Source: Haematobia irritans (Eukaryota; Arthropoda; Insecta; Diptera; Muscidae). From it: a DNA stretch of 64,000 nucleotides. Of the stretch, positions 32,154-44,878 are shown in pieces. Every line of letters starts with the position of its first letter. Positions within the stretch are counted from its first letter, which is position 1. The notes under the pieces are model-generated. The model was not told the DNA's origin and made no database searches. It saw only the letters and a program-made list of their open reading frames with translations. The stretch lies in contig NC_134398.1 of assembly GCF_050003625.1 (NCBI RefSeq), positions 199,629,983 through 199,693,982 on the forward strand, read 5' to 3'. The position numbers and the translations under genes are program-made.

Positions 32154-34552
32154 TATAAAGTGCACATGCTAGATCGATATCCAAGAGATTGTGATCAACC
32201 AATTACCGTACCATTCAGTGACAACATAACGCTTCTGGACCACCTTATAAGAATAGTGAATGATGAAGGCTTCCACTGGCAAAAAGTTTTAAGATGGCAG
32301 ACAATTGTAAAGCGATAAAATTGATGTTGACGTGCCACCAAAAATTATTTTCTATTTGAACGCCTCCTTCGTCAGCCGAAATCGTCCATTGAGCCTCCAA
32401 AGGTGACTTCGTAGTGCAGACAATTTCAAACCCATGTACCTACACCAATAACAATGCGCACTTTTATTCCTTACTAGCGTAACCCGGCCCGCTTCGCTGC
32501 GCCTTCCGAAGCGTATTTGTTGGAACATTTTGCGTTAACTTAGTCAACCATATCCTTCGTGCTGAAAACAGATTCGAAAAGATTTGAATTCTTTCAAACA
32601 AATCGGACTACTTGCTTTTTCGTTTATAGGTACAAATACGGCGGATATGCATATGTAAACCGGTTCGTCTTAAAAAATGTTGGGGAGAGGGTGTCCCTTT
32701 CCTCCAATTCTTTTAAATAATGTTCTGTGTTCAAGTAGTTGGACAATCTTTGATATTTCTTGTGAATTTTAAGTGTGGTTTGCCAAGGAAAGGTATCCTT
32801 CTCCTCAATATATATATATATATATCAAATTAAGCACTATATTATAATAACATACAAAGAATTACTGTTTCCCATCCAATAAATCGGAAAAAGCAAAAGT
32901 AGTAAAAAATTTTACCACATTAACATTTGCTAAAATGTTGGAAAATGATGCACCCTCTACGTTGGCTGCAAATTTCGTGTAAATTTAAGTTCTTTACTAA
33001 AAAGAAGTCTGACAGAAGCCTGTGCAAAAATCATAAAATTTTGTACCGAGTTCCCATTTACGGACAACCCTCTACTTTCAATTTAAGAAAAAAAAAACAC
33101 GGACAAAAGGGACAAAAGGGACCCTCTCCCCACCTTCGCTCCACTCCGACCAGATATCGGACTATCACGTACCCTATATTAATTTCACAACTACTCAATG
33201 GTCCCTATAAATTCTATTGAAGTAAATCGACGAAACTTATTTCAATTTTCCCCTTCCCCAACCAGATATCGAAAAATCATATACTAATTTCAAAATCATG
33301 TATAAATTTAATCACCTCCTCCCACGTTCCCTGTAAATTCCAAGTAGATCGGAGATGTTTAAATTTTGCTCTATTGTTTTAAAGGGACGTCACTTTCCCC
33401 GATACAATATCGACAAACACCGTTGTGAATTGCACCCCTAACCTTCCCTGAAAATTCTTGAAATTTTCCTTCAAGTGTGGGGCAAGGAAGGTTGCCTCTT
33501 CGTTCATAACCTTCTCCAACTGCCTTTGTAAATTTCAAGAAAACTTAAGAATTTTTGTTTTTTTTTGCAGTTTTAGCGGAGGACCTCCTCCCCGACCAAA
33601 TATCGAAAAGTGATGTAGCGTATCTTTTGTAAACGTCCCAGAAAATGTCAAGCAAATTATAGGCCTAAAGGGTCGGCCTCTCTTCCGTCCAAATATCACA
33701 CAATCAGGTATCAACTATTAATATCGTAACCTCTCCTCAGTCCTCTGTAAATTTCAAGTAACTCGGTAAAGTTTAATTGTGTCTCTGTATGTACTTAAAA
33801 GAAGCGGATGTTTCCCTACGCCCTTTTATTTTTATTAAAAAATCAGGAACCTGATATAAATTTCATAACCTGACCCGTTTTTTCCGTAAAATTTCAGTCG
33901 GGGTAGTTTAGTTTTGTTTTCACTGTACTTTAAAAAAAGTCGGGCAAAGGGGTGGTCCCCCTCCCCGACCAAATATCGAAAAATAATGTAGCGGATTTTT
34001 GTCTAGATACCAACCCCAACATTCAATGAAAATTTCAAGCAAATCGCATAATTTTGTTCCAAGTTTCAAAAAGTAGGGCAAGGGGGAGGTCCCCCTCCCC
34101 GTCCACATATGAAATGATCAGGTACCCCATATTAATTCCATAACCTCACCGCATGTTCTCTGTAAATCTCAGATAATTTAGAGAATTTTAGTTTTTTCAC
34201 TGTACTTTAAAAAAGTCGAACAAAGGGGAGGTCCCCCTCCGCCACCAAATATCGAAATATAAAGTAGCTGATTTTTGTCTAGATACCAACCCCAACCTTC
34301 AATGAAAATTTCAAGCAAATCGGTCAACTTTGGTCCAATTTTCAAAAAGTCCGACAAAGGGGAGGTCCCCCTCCGCGACCAGGTGTCAAAAAATGAGGTA
34401 CCCTATTTTCACCACATGAACGCCCCCTACGATCTCTGAAAGTTTCAAATAAATCGGTTCAGCCGTTTCGGAGCCAACTCGGAACATACAAACAAACAAA
34501 TAAACAAACATAGATTGAATTTTATATATATAGATTTTCACAATACTTTATA

Positions 34553-34702
34553 TCTATAGAAAATTTTCACAAAATTTTATATCTATTGAAAATTTTGTCA
34601 AAATTTTATTTCTATTGAAAATTTTGTCAAAATTTTATTTCTATAGAAAATTTTGTCAAAATTTTATTTCTATAGAAAATTTTGTCACAATTTTTTTTTT
34701 GT
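34553..34702 (+). repeat. 29-bp tandem array
   Basis: Five units next to the hammerhead-bearing repeat on the minus strand. Confidence 0.85.
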
Positions 34703-34714
34703 TGTTTTTAATTT

Positions 34715-34990
34715 CAGCTTAAAACCATGCATTGACTAAACTATAAGTGTAGCTTAACCAACTGAGGAAAGGAATTTTTGTTAAATTAATTTGGGCAAAG
34801 CCCTATGGACTGCATGATGGTTGGATGGACGCACGTTTCGGAATTACCACATTCCTCATCAGCATCCTCTACTTGCAGCAAAACTATCAACCAATTATCA
34901 GAATAAATTCAGGCAGGTCACTAAACCCAAAGTGAACCACACTTGAACCTTCCACAAACAGGTTTACGGTAGCCGGCTTATGCCGAAATA
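34715..34990 (-). mobile_element. hammerhead-bearing repeat, copy 3
   Basis: On the minus strand the order is aaggttcaagtgtggttca, gggtttagtgacctg, ribozyme, then agggctttgcccaaattaat and gttggttaagctacact. It has the same order as the copies at 3.8-4.2 and 48.3-48.6 kb, with a longer upstream part. Confidence 0.65.
34810..34878 (-). ncRNA. hammerhead ribozyme, type I, near complete
   Basis: The minus strand has the same 69-base layout as 3976-4044: CTGCAAG, TAGA, GGATG, CTGATGA, GGAAT/ATTCC stem II, GAAAC, a two-pair stem III (C-G, G-C), GTC, CATCC. The distal stem I strand reads CATGCAG instead of CTTGCAG, a single mismatch. Predicted cleavage follows the GTC on the minus strand. Confidence 0.85.
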
Positions 34991-35087
34991 AATTCGTACA
35001 AACATATCTCTTTTCCTTTGCCACTGTCAAATCATCGATTTGAGTGCAGTTGGCTGGCACGCTCAAAATAAACCCAGCCATTTTTAT

Positions 35088-35940
35088 GTCTATAGAAAAT
35101 TTAGTAAAAATTTTATTTCTATAGAAAATTTTGTGAAAATTTTATTTCTATAGAAAATTTTATTTCAATAGAATATTTTGCTCAAATTTTATTTGTATAG
35201 AAAATTTTGTCTAAATTTTATTTCTATAGAAAATTTTGTCCAAATCTTATTTACATAGAAAATATTGTCCAAATTTTATTTCTATAGAAAATTTTTTTAA
35301 AATTTTATTTCAATAGAAAATTTTTGGAAAATTTTATTTCTATAGAAAATTTTGTCAAAATTTTATTTCTATATAAAATTTTGGGAAAATTTTATTTGTA
35401 TAGAAAATTTTGTGAAAACTTTATTTTTATAGAAAATTTTGCCCAAATGTTATTTCTATAGAAAAGTTTGTCTAAATTTTATTTTTATAGAACATTTTGT
35501 CCAAATTTTATTTCTATAGAAAATTTTGTGTAAATTAAATTACAATACATTTTTTTTCCAAATTTTATTTCAATAGAAAATTTTGCCCAAATTTTATTTC
35601 TATTGAAAATTTTGTCAAAATTTTACTTCTATAGAAAATTTTGTGAAATTTTTTTTTCTATAGAAAATTTTGTCTAAATTTTATTTTTATAGAAAATTTT
35701 GTCAAAATTTTATTGCTATAGAAAATTTTGAGTAAATTAAATTTCTATAAATTATTTTTCCAAATTTTATTTCAATAGAAAATTTTGTGAAAATTTTATT
35801 TGTATAGAAAATTTTGTCAAAATTTTATTACCATAAAAACTTTTATCAACGTTTTATTGTTATAGAAAATTTTGTCCAAATTTTATATCTATAGAAAATT
35901 TTGTCCAAATTTTATTTCTATGAAAAATGTGTCAAAATTT
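35088..35940 (+). repeat. 29-bp tandem array
   Basis: Nearly thirty units; the spacer word varies (gtcaaaa, gtccaaa, gtgaaaa). Confidence 0.9.
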
Positions 35941-35944
35941 TGTA

Positions 35945-37547
35945 TTATGGGATATTTCGTTCGGCTTGAGGTTATGAACTAATGCAAAATGCTGATGTAA
36001 TTGATGAAGATGATCACGAAATATCCGAGAATAGCTATATTTTTTAATTGCAATTCATGCTTGATAATATTATTTCCGCGATTGAAGGAATTTCAATAAA
36101 TAATTAATTGTATAAATTATTTTGTGAATGAATACGAGAAATATTTTTTTCCATTCCATAAACCAACTCTTGCAGGGCCTTTTGCACTTATTTTGCCCTC
36201 ACGAAGGCCCATTGCTTTAACTCTAGCATGATATCCTACTTTCGATCTCTAAGCTCGATTTTAGGTCGATTTTATGATATAACTCTTGCCTCCCCCAAGA
36301 TTTATAGGTACAATCAGAGATGTTCAGAGAATAATGGGTTAATGTGGAGCCAAGGAATTCGCTTCCCATCAATAGTCTTAGAATATTACCCTGAGCACCA
36401 GAAACGATATAAAACGTATTATCCTCAGCGGAAGAATTAAGAAATAAATATGTATACGAAATAAACATAAAATATTGAGCAGGACTATTTGGAAGATATT
36501 TTTAAATTCATTAAATTTCTCTAGAATCTCTTTGCATAAAAATACGAACTGAATCTCTGCCAATCTCTAAATTTCCCAACCATTATCTTACATAGACCCA
36601 CTGTACATCTGGCGAACGATAAAAATAAACTATAAAAATTCTTTGATTCCCCCCAAAAAAAGTCCTACCCCTTAAAGAGTCAGTTTACTTTGAAGATTAG
36701 TCAAAAAAGAAAAGATGAAGCAAGCCAATAAAAAAATTGGGAGGAGATGAAAAGTTAATAGAGGTTAAAAACTAAACTAATTGTATGTTTGGATAAAAAA
36801 TTGTGATTTAATCTAAATTCTTCTTTTTTTTTTGCTCTCTCTCTCCCTTCTCCAGCCTTCTTCTATTAGATATCTTTATTTTAGTTGTACCACCCACAAG
36901 TTTTGCGAATTAAAAGGATATCATCGTATATTACATTTCAAGTATGCATAAGAAGCAATGATAGGGGGCGATATTAAGGACGTTGAATTTTAATTGGCCA
37001 AATATTAAAAGTGTATAACTTGAACTTGGAAATTTGAGTAGAAACATTTGTAAATGACTGGATATTTGTTCGTACATTCAGTGAAAGTCGAGTCACATAC
37101 ACTGCAAAAAAATATTTACCCAATATGAAGGATTAAACAACCTAAATTTAGGGACATTAAGGACAAACTTCATAAAAATAAAGAAATTTTTATTTAAAAA
37201 GTTCATAAAATATACTTTAAAAATTTCTGAGCCCCTCCATTAAAGGGGTCATAAACTTTAATAACAAATATGTGTATATAGACGGACAGACGGCATCGCT
37301 TAATCGAACCTATTTGCCTATAAATTCAGTCTTGGAATAAAATGACCATCACGAAAATTGGATTTTTCAAAGGACTAAGTGTGTCCTTAAAGACAGCACG
37401 TTTGAAATTACATAACTTCAAAATATTTGAGTAATTATAGAAAAAAAAGTTTTAATGAAATATTATTAAATTCAATTTTAAAAGTAATTTTCATGTCTTC
37501 GCTATATCGGACTCCATTGTACTAACGTTAATATCCGAACAATTTTC
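35945..37547. other. no gene recognised
   Basis: Mostly non-repetitive. An 11-base inverted pair (ggatatttcgt at 35949 and acgaaatatcc at 36017) resembles the middle of the long inverted repeat at 29.9 kb. Frames of 60-80 codons on both strands overlap and look random. Confidence 0.4.
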
Positions 37548-37787
37548 ATACCCTATGCCACACTGTGGAACAGTGTATTATAAGTTAGTGAATATGTTTG
37601 CATCACTCAGAAGAAGAAGATAGATAGACACATCGTGTTTTGGGCAATAATGCTCGAAGCCGGCCCCTGAGTCGATCTAGCCATGTCCGTCTGCCTGTGT
37701 ACTCATTAGCAATCAAAGTCTAAATCGCAGGTTTAGATCAATTGATTTCAGTATATGTTATATATTGTGCCAGAAGTTTAGGTATAG

Positions 37788-38102
37788 TGGCAGCCCGATA
37801 TTTCAGGCTCACTTAGACCATTCAGTCCATTGTGATACCACAGTGGTAACTTCTCTCTTGTCACTGAGTGCTGAGCGATTCTATGTTAAGCTCAATGACA
37901 AGGGATCTCTGTTTTATAGCCGAGTCCGAACGGCGTTTTCCATTGCAGTGAAACAACTTAGAGAAGCTTTGAAACACTCAGAAATGTCACCAGCATTACG
38001 GAGGTGGGATAATCCACCAATGAAAAACTTTTTGGTATTTGGTGGAAACTGGGTTTGAACCCACGGCGTTGTGTATGCAAGGCGGGCATGCTAACCAAAC
38101 CC
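37788..38102 (-). mobile_element. full-length tRNA-headed SINE
   Basis: The minus strand has the tRNA-like head (about 38102-38045, B box GGTTCAAACCC, ttagcatgcccgccttgcat), the body, and the 3' tail shared with the LINE (37845-37788). It is the only copy here with head, body and tail together. Confidence 0.8.
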
Positions 38103-39979
38103 ACCAAACCAGAATAAAACCCTATTGAATTTGGAAGAAATCGGTTCAGATTTAGATATAGCTCTCATATATATGTATATTTCGCCCGATATGCACTTAT
38201 ACGGTCCCAAAAGCCAGAGATTTACCCTGATTTGCTGTAAATTTTGCACAAAGAGTAAAATTGATAATATTGTGAAGTGTGCCAAATTTGGTTGAAATTG
38301 GTCCAGATTTAGTTATAAGCATTCATTCTTTTCATATCGATTTTGGTTGAAATCGGTTCAAATTTATATTTAAAGACTCATATGACAACCGAAGGTAAAC
38401 ATTTAATTCCGATTTACTTAATTTTTTTTTTCTCAGAGGATAGTCTTATCATTCTAGCTATGCATGCCAAATTTGGTCCAAATCTATTCAGATTTAGATA
38501 TAGTTCCCATATACATCTTTCGCCCGAATAACACTCATATGACCACAAACGCCAAAATTGTACTCCGATTGACGAGAAATTTTGCACAGGGAGTAGAATT
38601 AAAATTCCTACTATTTATGCCAATTCTGGTTGAAATCGGTTCAGATTTAGTTATAGCTGCCATATAAAGATTTTGCCCGATTTAGACTCATATGACCACG
38701 AAGGCCAAACTTTCATTCCGAAAATTTTCAACTTTTGCCCAGAGAGAGCAATTAAGATGTTAGCAAAGTGTGCCAACTTTGATGAAAATCGGCTCAGATA
38801 TGTACTTTAAAAGCACTTCCAAAAATTTCCTCCCAAAGATGTTCTTTATTTTAACTACACATGAAGTTCTTTTAATTCAAATTTTTATAACTCTTTTTTT
38901 CATATGGTGTCTTTGGCAAAAATGCTCAGGGTGGGCTCCTGAGTCGATATAGCCATGTCCGTCTGTCTGTGAACACATTTTTGTGATCAAAGTCTAGGTC
39001 GCAGCTTAAGTCCAATCGCCTTCAAATTTGGCACAAATTCCTGCTTTGGGTCAGAATAGAACCCTATTGATTTTGGAAGAAATCGGTTCAGATTTAGATA
39101 TAGCTCCCATATATATCTTTCGCCCGATATGGACTTATATGGACCCAGAAGCCAGAGTTTTACCCTAATTTGCTTGAAATTTTGCACCAGGAGGACAATA
39201 AGTACTATAGTCAGGTGTGCCAAATTTGATTGAAGTCGGTTCTGATTGAGATATAACTCTCATATATATATATTTTTGGCCCGATATAGACTTCTATAGC
39301 CCTAGAAGCCAGAGTTTTGGCCCAATTTGGTTGAAATTTTGCACTAGCGGTACAATTAGTAGTGTAATCAAGTGTGCTAAATTTTATTGAAATCGGTTCA
39401 GATTTCGATATAGCTCCCATACATATCTTTCGCCCGATTTTCCGTCATACGACCACAGAGGTCAAAGTTGTAGTCCGATTTACGTGAAGCTTTGCACAGT
39501 GAGTAGAATTAAAATACCAAGTATGCTTGTCAAATTTGGTTGAAATCGGTTCAGATTTCTATATAGCTTCCATATATATGTTTTTCCGATTTGGGCAAAA
39601 ATGGTCAAAATACCCACATTTTGCTTATAAAATCGCCACTGCTAAGTCGAAAACTTGCAAAAGTGACTCAAATTTTCATTTATTTCTAATACAAATCTAT
39701 CGACCGATAAATCATAAATATACTTATGCGAAGTTGCCTCAAAATTGGTACAGATTAAAATGTTTCCCATATTTTTTTTTTTTACTAACATAGTGTACCA
39801 TCCCAGGGCATTAGCCGACTTAAATTTTAAGTCTATAGATTATAAATTTTGTTCAGATGGAGTCAGATTTAAATGTATGTATTTGGGACAAAAACCTTTT
39901 ATATATAGCACCCAACACATTTGACGGATTTGATATAGTATCGAAAATGTGGATTTACAAAGTGGTGCAGGGTATAATA

Positions 39980-40902
39980 AAGGGTGGTTAAATTGTAAGG
40001 GCCGATGTTGAATGTGAACCACACCTAAGCGCCAAGTTTTTTTCCGAATTTTATTTGACATTTCTCTATTTCAGACTTACTCAATTTGAACCATTGGGAG
40101 ATACACAATCCAACAACATATTAAATGGTTCCAAGAAATGGCAACAGTGGATGATCAATTTCCGAAGAAAATCATCTTCAGTGATGAGGCACATTTTCAC
40201 CTCAGTGGATTCGTCAATAAACTGAATTGCCGCATTTGGGCGAATGAGAATCCAAGAGTGATTGTCGAAAAACCAATGGACCCACAAAGAGTGACTATTT
40301 GGTGCGGTTTATGGGCTGGCGGCATCATCGGGCCGTATTTTTTCCACAATGAGGCCGGTCAGGCAGTTACTGTGAATGGTGTTCGCTATCGTGAGATGAT
40401 AACGAACTTTTTATGGCCCGAATTGGAAGATATGGATGTGGACGATATATGGTTTCAGCAGGACGGTACCACTTGCCACACAGCTAACGAAACAATGGCT
40501 CTTTTGCGCAACAAATTCAATGGTCGTGTTATCTCCCGTAATGGCGATGTCAATTGGCCGCCAAGATCATGTGAATTTGACACCGTTGGACTTTTTTTCT
40601 TTGGGGTTATTTGAAAGAAAAGGTGTACGTCGATAAGCCAGCAACCATTCAAGAGCTAAAGGATGAGATAATTCGGCACATTAACGGCATAGACCCTCCA
40701 TTATGCCTCAGCGTCATCGAAAATTTGGACCATCGGATGAAGGTGTGCCACCGAGGTCGCGGCGCCCATTTGGCCGATATTTTGTTCCGCACATAATTGA
40801 ATAATACCAATATATCATAATAAAATAAAATTACAATAATTTCCTAAATAGTTTGTGTTTTATTCAAAATCAACATCGGCCCTTGAAATTTTAACCACCC
40901 TT
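39980..40902 (+). mobile_element. DD41D Tc1/mariner element, deleted and frameshifted, copy 2
   Basis: The inverted ends aagggtggttaaa (39980 and, reversed, 40902) continue with aagggccgatgttga in both arms. TA lies on each side (39978-39979 and 40903-40904). Removing it restores gggtataatatagtcgg, which is exactly the subfamily C sequence seen in reverse at 8138-8153. Confidence 0.9.
40138..40793 (+). pseudogene. DD41D transposase remnant with frameshift
   Basis: The first frame gives FSDEAHFHLSG and WFQQDGTTCHTA. After SWPPRSC-like sequence (WPPRSCEFD) the frame shifts, and the third motif LTPLDFFSLG is read in another frame. From about 40611 KEKVYVDKPATIQELKDE restores a family-like C-terminus. 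The DNA-binding part is missing, as in copy 1. The two copies differ clearly, so they are separate subfamilies or old. Confidence 0.85.
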
Positions 40903-40949
40903 TATAGTCGGCTCCGCCCGACTTTAGACTTTCCTTACTTGTTAATTAG

Positions 40950-41347
40950 TAATTTTAACTTTATTGTCTCAAATAAGTTAAAAACAAATTACGAATCCAT
41001 AAAATGGTACAAATTATTAAAATTTTGTCGACAAAAAATGCTAAATCCAGTCTATAAAATTTGCGAATTGTTGAACATATTTAAGGTGAAACGTTTCAGA
41101 CAAGCAAGCAAAAAAAATCTATTCGGCGAAATATTACAACATTTTTTAATTCACATCCAGAACACCGAATTCGAATCACACTTTAAGAAGTAATGCAAAT
41201 TCAGAGCAACGGCTATTGAAATGGTGGACATCCGTCCTATGACAAGCCCATGTTACATTCATAGCTTCTGCGCCAAGTTTGCACCATTTCCGGATCCAAA
41301 AAGAACATTTTCACTACTTTTTTGGAGAAGCTTTTTTACTGGGAATC
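40950..41347 (-). mobile_element. AGCGTAGG-type MITE, partial copy
   Basis: It matches the interior of 52095-52470 in the same orientation (aaaatggtacaaat, ggacatccgtcctatgacaa, gatccaaaaagaac) and 23516-24453 in reverse. Both inverted ends and the G/C runs are missing. Confidence 0.65.
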
Positions 41348-41537
41348 TAATGCATTCGGTGAAAGGGTGCGTATGAATTATTTTTCATTTAATGCACAAC
41401 ACTCATACGCACAGTAGTCCAATCGTTAAAATATTCTTACTCTTAAAGGTTGGTACTAAGTTTGATTTAAAAATAAATATTTAAGAATAGAATAAAATTA
41501 TACTGTAAAATGAATTATTAAGGAAAAGTAACAGTGA

Positions 41538-44268
41538 AACAAGTATATACAGCAGTAAGTTCGGCCGGGCCGAATCTCAAATACCCACCACCATGAATCA
41601 AATATAATAGTTTACTTTGAAAACTCTTCGTCGTAGCGGGTTACTTGATAATATATAGAATTTTAGGGGGTTTGATGACAAATCTTCTCCCAAGCAAATC
41701 AGTTGAACCTATACACTTTCCGAAGAAAAAATTAAAAGATTCTACTTATGAAGTCTAGATCAGATTTTTGATATATGAGAACCAATTTTGTTTGAGTTTT
41801 TGAGAGAAATCATAAACATATCGTGTATATGATGAAATAACGCCTTGATTTGAAATCTTAAATCTGTAGATTTTTTCCGCCATTATTTAAATGAATACGA
41901 GGAGTAAAATCTGGAAATTTTACTTTCAGTTTCAAGCAATTTTCATGATCAGTGCGCCTGCTATACCCTGAAAGAAGTGTTTCCTTTTCTCAGGACCGAA
42001 ATTTTAGACAAGCAAAGTTTTCTTTTGACACAAATTTTAGAGACTATCGTTGAATCGCTTATCAAAAATTCAGATTAGTTTGCTCTAAACGAAAATACTT
42101 CATACGAAAGGGGAGTTTCGTTTGTTGAAAATTTCATTCCGGAGGAAAATATTTTTTCTTTGGGTGTACCCTCAAGAAGTTAAATTGGTCTATATCGATG
42201 CCTTACCAAATGGACCGGTAAAAATAAATACGATACAGATTTTTGAGGGTCCAAAATACCAGTATATTTATATTTTTGTGCAAATCGGATAAAAACTACG
42301 GTTTCTAGAAGCCCAAGGTGTTAAATCTGGAGATCGGTCTATGTGGAGGCTATGCTAAAAGATGGGTCGACACACACCATATTCGGCTGACCTATTTCTG
42401 GTCAGCCGGATTCTAGAAGTCCTAGAAATAAATTCGGGAGTTAAAACTACGAATTCTAGAAGCCCAAGAAGTAAAATCGGGGGATCAGTCTATATAGGGG
42501 CTATACCAAAACATGGACCTATAAGGACCATTTTCGACGCACCTCTTTATGGTCCTAAGATACCTCTAGATTACTAATTTCCGGCAAATTGGATAAAAAC
42601 TACGGATTCCAGAAGCCCAATAAATAAATTTGGGGGATCGGTCTATATAGCGGCTATACCAAAACATGGACCGATAGGCACCATTTGCGACACACCTATT
42701 TTTGATCTTAAAATACCTCTAGATTTCCAATTTCAGGCAAATCGGATAGTAAAAACAGTTTATAGAAGCCCAAGAATAAAAATCGGGAGATCGGTATATA
42801 TGACGGCTATACCAAAACATGGACCGACACGGACCATTTTCGACACAGCTTTTTATGGTCTTAAAATACCTCTAGACTTTCAATTTCAGGTAAATCGGAT
42901 AGTAAACACAGTTTCTAGACGCCCAAGAGGCTAAATCGGGAGATCGGTCTATATGGGGGCTATACCAAAACATGAACCGATATACCCCATTTTCGACACA
43001 CCTCTTTATGGTCTTAAAATACCTCTAGATTTTCAATTTCAGGCAAATCGGATAGAAATTACAGATTCTAGACGCCCACGAAGCAAAATCGGGAGATCGG
43101 TCTATATGGGGGCTATACCAAAACATGAACCGATATACCCCATTTTCGACACAACTCTTTATGGTCTTGAAATAACTCTAGATTTTCAATTTCAGGTAAA
43201 TCGGATAGTAAATACAGTTTCTAGACGCCCAAGAGGCTAAATCGGGAGATCGGTCTATATGGGGGCTATACCAAACCATGGACCGATATACCCCATTTTC
43301 GACACACCTCTTTATGGTCTTGAAATACCTCTAGATTTTCAATTTCAGGCAAATCGGATAGAAATTACAGTTTCTAGAAGGCCAAGAAATAAAATCGGGA
43401 GATCAGCCTATATGGGGGCTATACCAAACCATGGACCGATATACCCCATTTTCGACACACCTCTTTATTGTCTTAAAATACCTCTAGATTTTCAATTTCA
43501 GGTAAATCGGATAGTAAATACAGTTTCTAGACGCCCACGAAGCAAAATCGGGAGATCGGTCTATATGGGGGCTATACCAAAACATGGACCGATGTACCCC
43601 ATTTTCGACACACCTCTTTATGGTCTTGAAATACCTCTAGATTTTCAATTTCAGGCAAATCAGATATAAATTACAGTTTCTAGAAGGCCAAGAAATAAAA
43701 TCGGGAGATCAGCCTATATGGGGGCTATACCAAACCATGGACCGATATACCCCATTTTCGACACACCTCTTTATTGTCTTAAAATACCTCTAGATTTTCA
43801 ATTTCAGGTAAATCGGATAGTAAATACAGTTTCTAGACGCCCACGAAGCAAAATCGGGAGATCGGTCTATATGGGGGCTATACCAAAACATGGACCGATA
43901 TACCCCATTTTCGACACACCTCTTTATGGTCTTGAAATACCTCTAGATTTTCAATTTCAGGCAAATCAGATATAAAATACAGTTTCTAGACGCCCAAGAA
44001 GCAAAATCGGGAGATCGGTCTATATGGGGGCTATACCAAAACATGAGCCGATATACCCCATTTTCGAACTTGACCTGCCTGCAAACAAACAACGAATCTG
44101 TACCAAATTTCAGGACGATAGCGCCATTATTGAAGGTTGTAGCGTGATTACAACAGACAGACGGACGGACATTCTTATATCGTCTTAGAATTTCTCCCTG
44201 ATCAAGAATATATATAATTTATATAGTCGGAAATCGATATTCACCATTCTATGGTGGTGGGTATAAAA
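41538..44268 (+). mobile_element. DINE-1/Helentron-like element, subfamily A, full length
   Basis: Runs from AACAAGTATATACAGCAG and its hairpin (gttcggccgggccgaat) to ggtggtgggtat at 44268. About eleven 153-base units fill 42350-44050. Because 153 is a multiple of 3, frames such as 43259-43669 stay open without being genes. A 197-base insertion (41970-42166) lies in the 5' part. Confidence 0.85.
41970..42166. mobile_element. 197-bp insertion with TACCCT duplication
   Basis: TACCCT occurs at 41964-41969 and again at 42167-42172. The uninterrupted form ctataccctcaagaagtt is seen at 10135. The ends are weakly inverted (gaaagaagtg; reversed, cacccaaaga). The subfamily A copy at 49.7 kb carries the left half of the same insertion, so it entered a shared ancestor. 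Confidence 0.6.
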
Positions 44269-44878
44269 ATGACTATTTTAGCGCGATAATGCCAACTTAA
44301 TATCAACCTTTACTGCGAAATTCCTTAATGAAAGCAGTGAAATACCGTCGTTACGAATTTTCAACTTAAGTGAAGATATATGTGTATAGTATCCCAGCAA
44401 AAATTGGGTAAGCATTAGTTATTCTTTCAGTAATACCGGTAATCAAAAATTTACTACTTGCAGTATTACCTGGGATTTAAAAATAATAACTTACGTGTGT
44501 AGGCAAAAAGTGCACGCAGAGAAGAAACATGATTGTCACAATCATATTCGAAGAGCAAAATAATATGATAGGAGCTATTTTTGCGGCGACCATGTAATAT
44601 TTTAACCTGCTACCATGTTGGCTCAGTGAACATGGTTCTAAGAAAAATATAATTGTCCTCATCTAAAATGTTATTATATTGATAAAAAGAATTTTGTTTG
44701 AATGAAAAGACAATGGTCACGATTTAAAATGTTATGGTATTCATTAAAAATGTTTTTCTCCTAGTTAAAAGAACATGGTCACAACCTAAAATGTTTAGAT
44801 CTTTATGAAAAAACTTTTTTCAGCGTCGAAAAAAGGACGCCACTTGAGAAAAGAAAACACAAAATTAACTTTATTTTT

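Larger units (their letters stand above)
30785..34545. repeat. unclassified interspersed repeat, partly duplicated
   Basis: A block starting cggactacttgctttttcg occurs at 30787 and 32605. Another with gtgtggggcaaggaaggttg occurs at 31086 and 33474. A motif ggaggtccccctcc with gaccaaatatcgaaa recurs at about 33.95, 34.09, 34.23 and 34.37 kb. One boundary seems to be actagcgtaacccggcccgc (32474). The other has repeated aaacaaaca and ttttatatatatagat (about 34545). I do not recognise the class. Confidence 0.55.
37548..40943 (-). mobile_element. DINE-1/Helentron-like element, subfamily C, long copy
   Basis: On the minus strand it starts AACAAGTAAGGAAAGTCTAA with a hairpin and ends in the ataccc terminus at 37548. 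The middle (38103-39780) has diverged tandem units (gaaatcggttcagatttaga, tagctcccatatatatc). It carries a nested SINE (37788-38102) and a DD41D mariner (39980-40902). Confidence 0.75.

Noticed and set aside
30785..34545. LTR retrotransposon
   Set aside because: The duplicated blocks look like direct repeats at first, but they are not at the ends of an element, lack TG/CA ends and enclose no gag or pol sequence.
35990..36027. Hammerhead-like ttgatgaagatgatcacgaaa
   Set aside because: The core has a wrong first base and stem II is not convincing.
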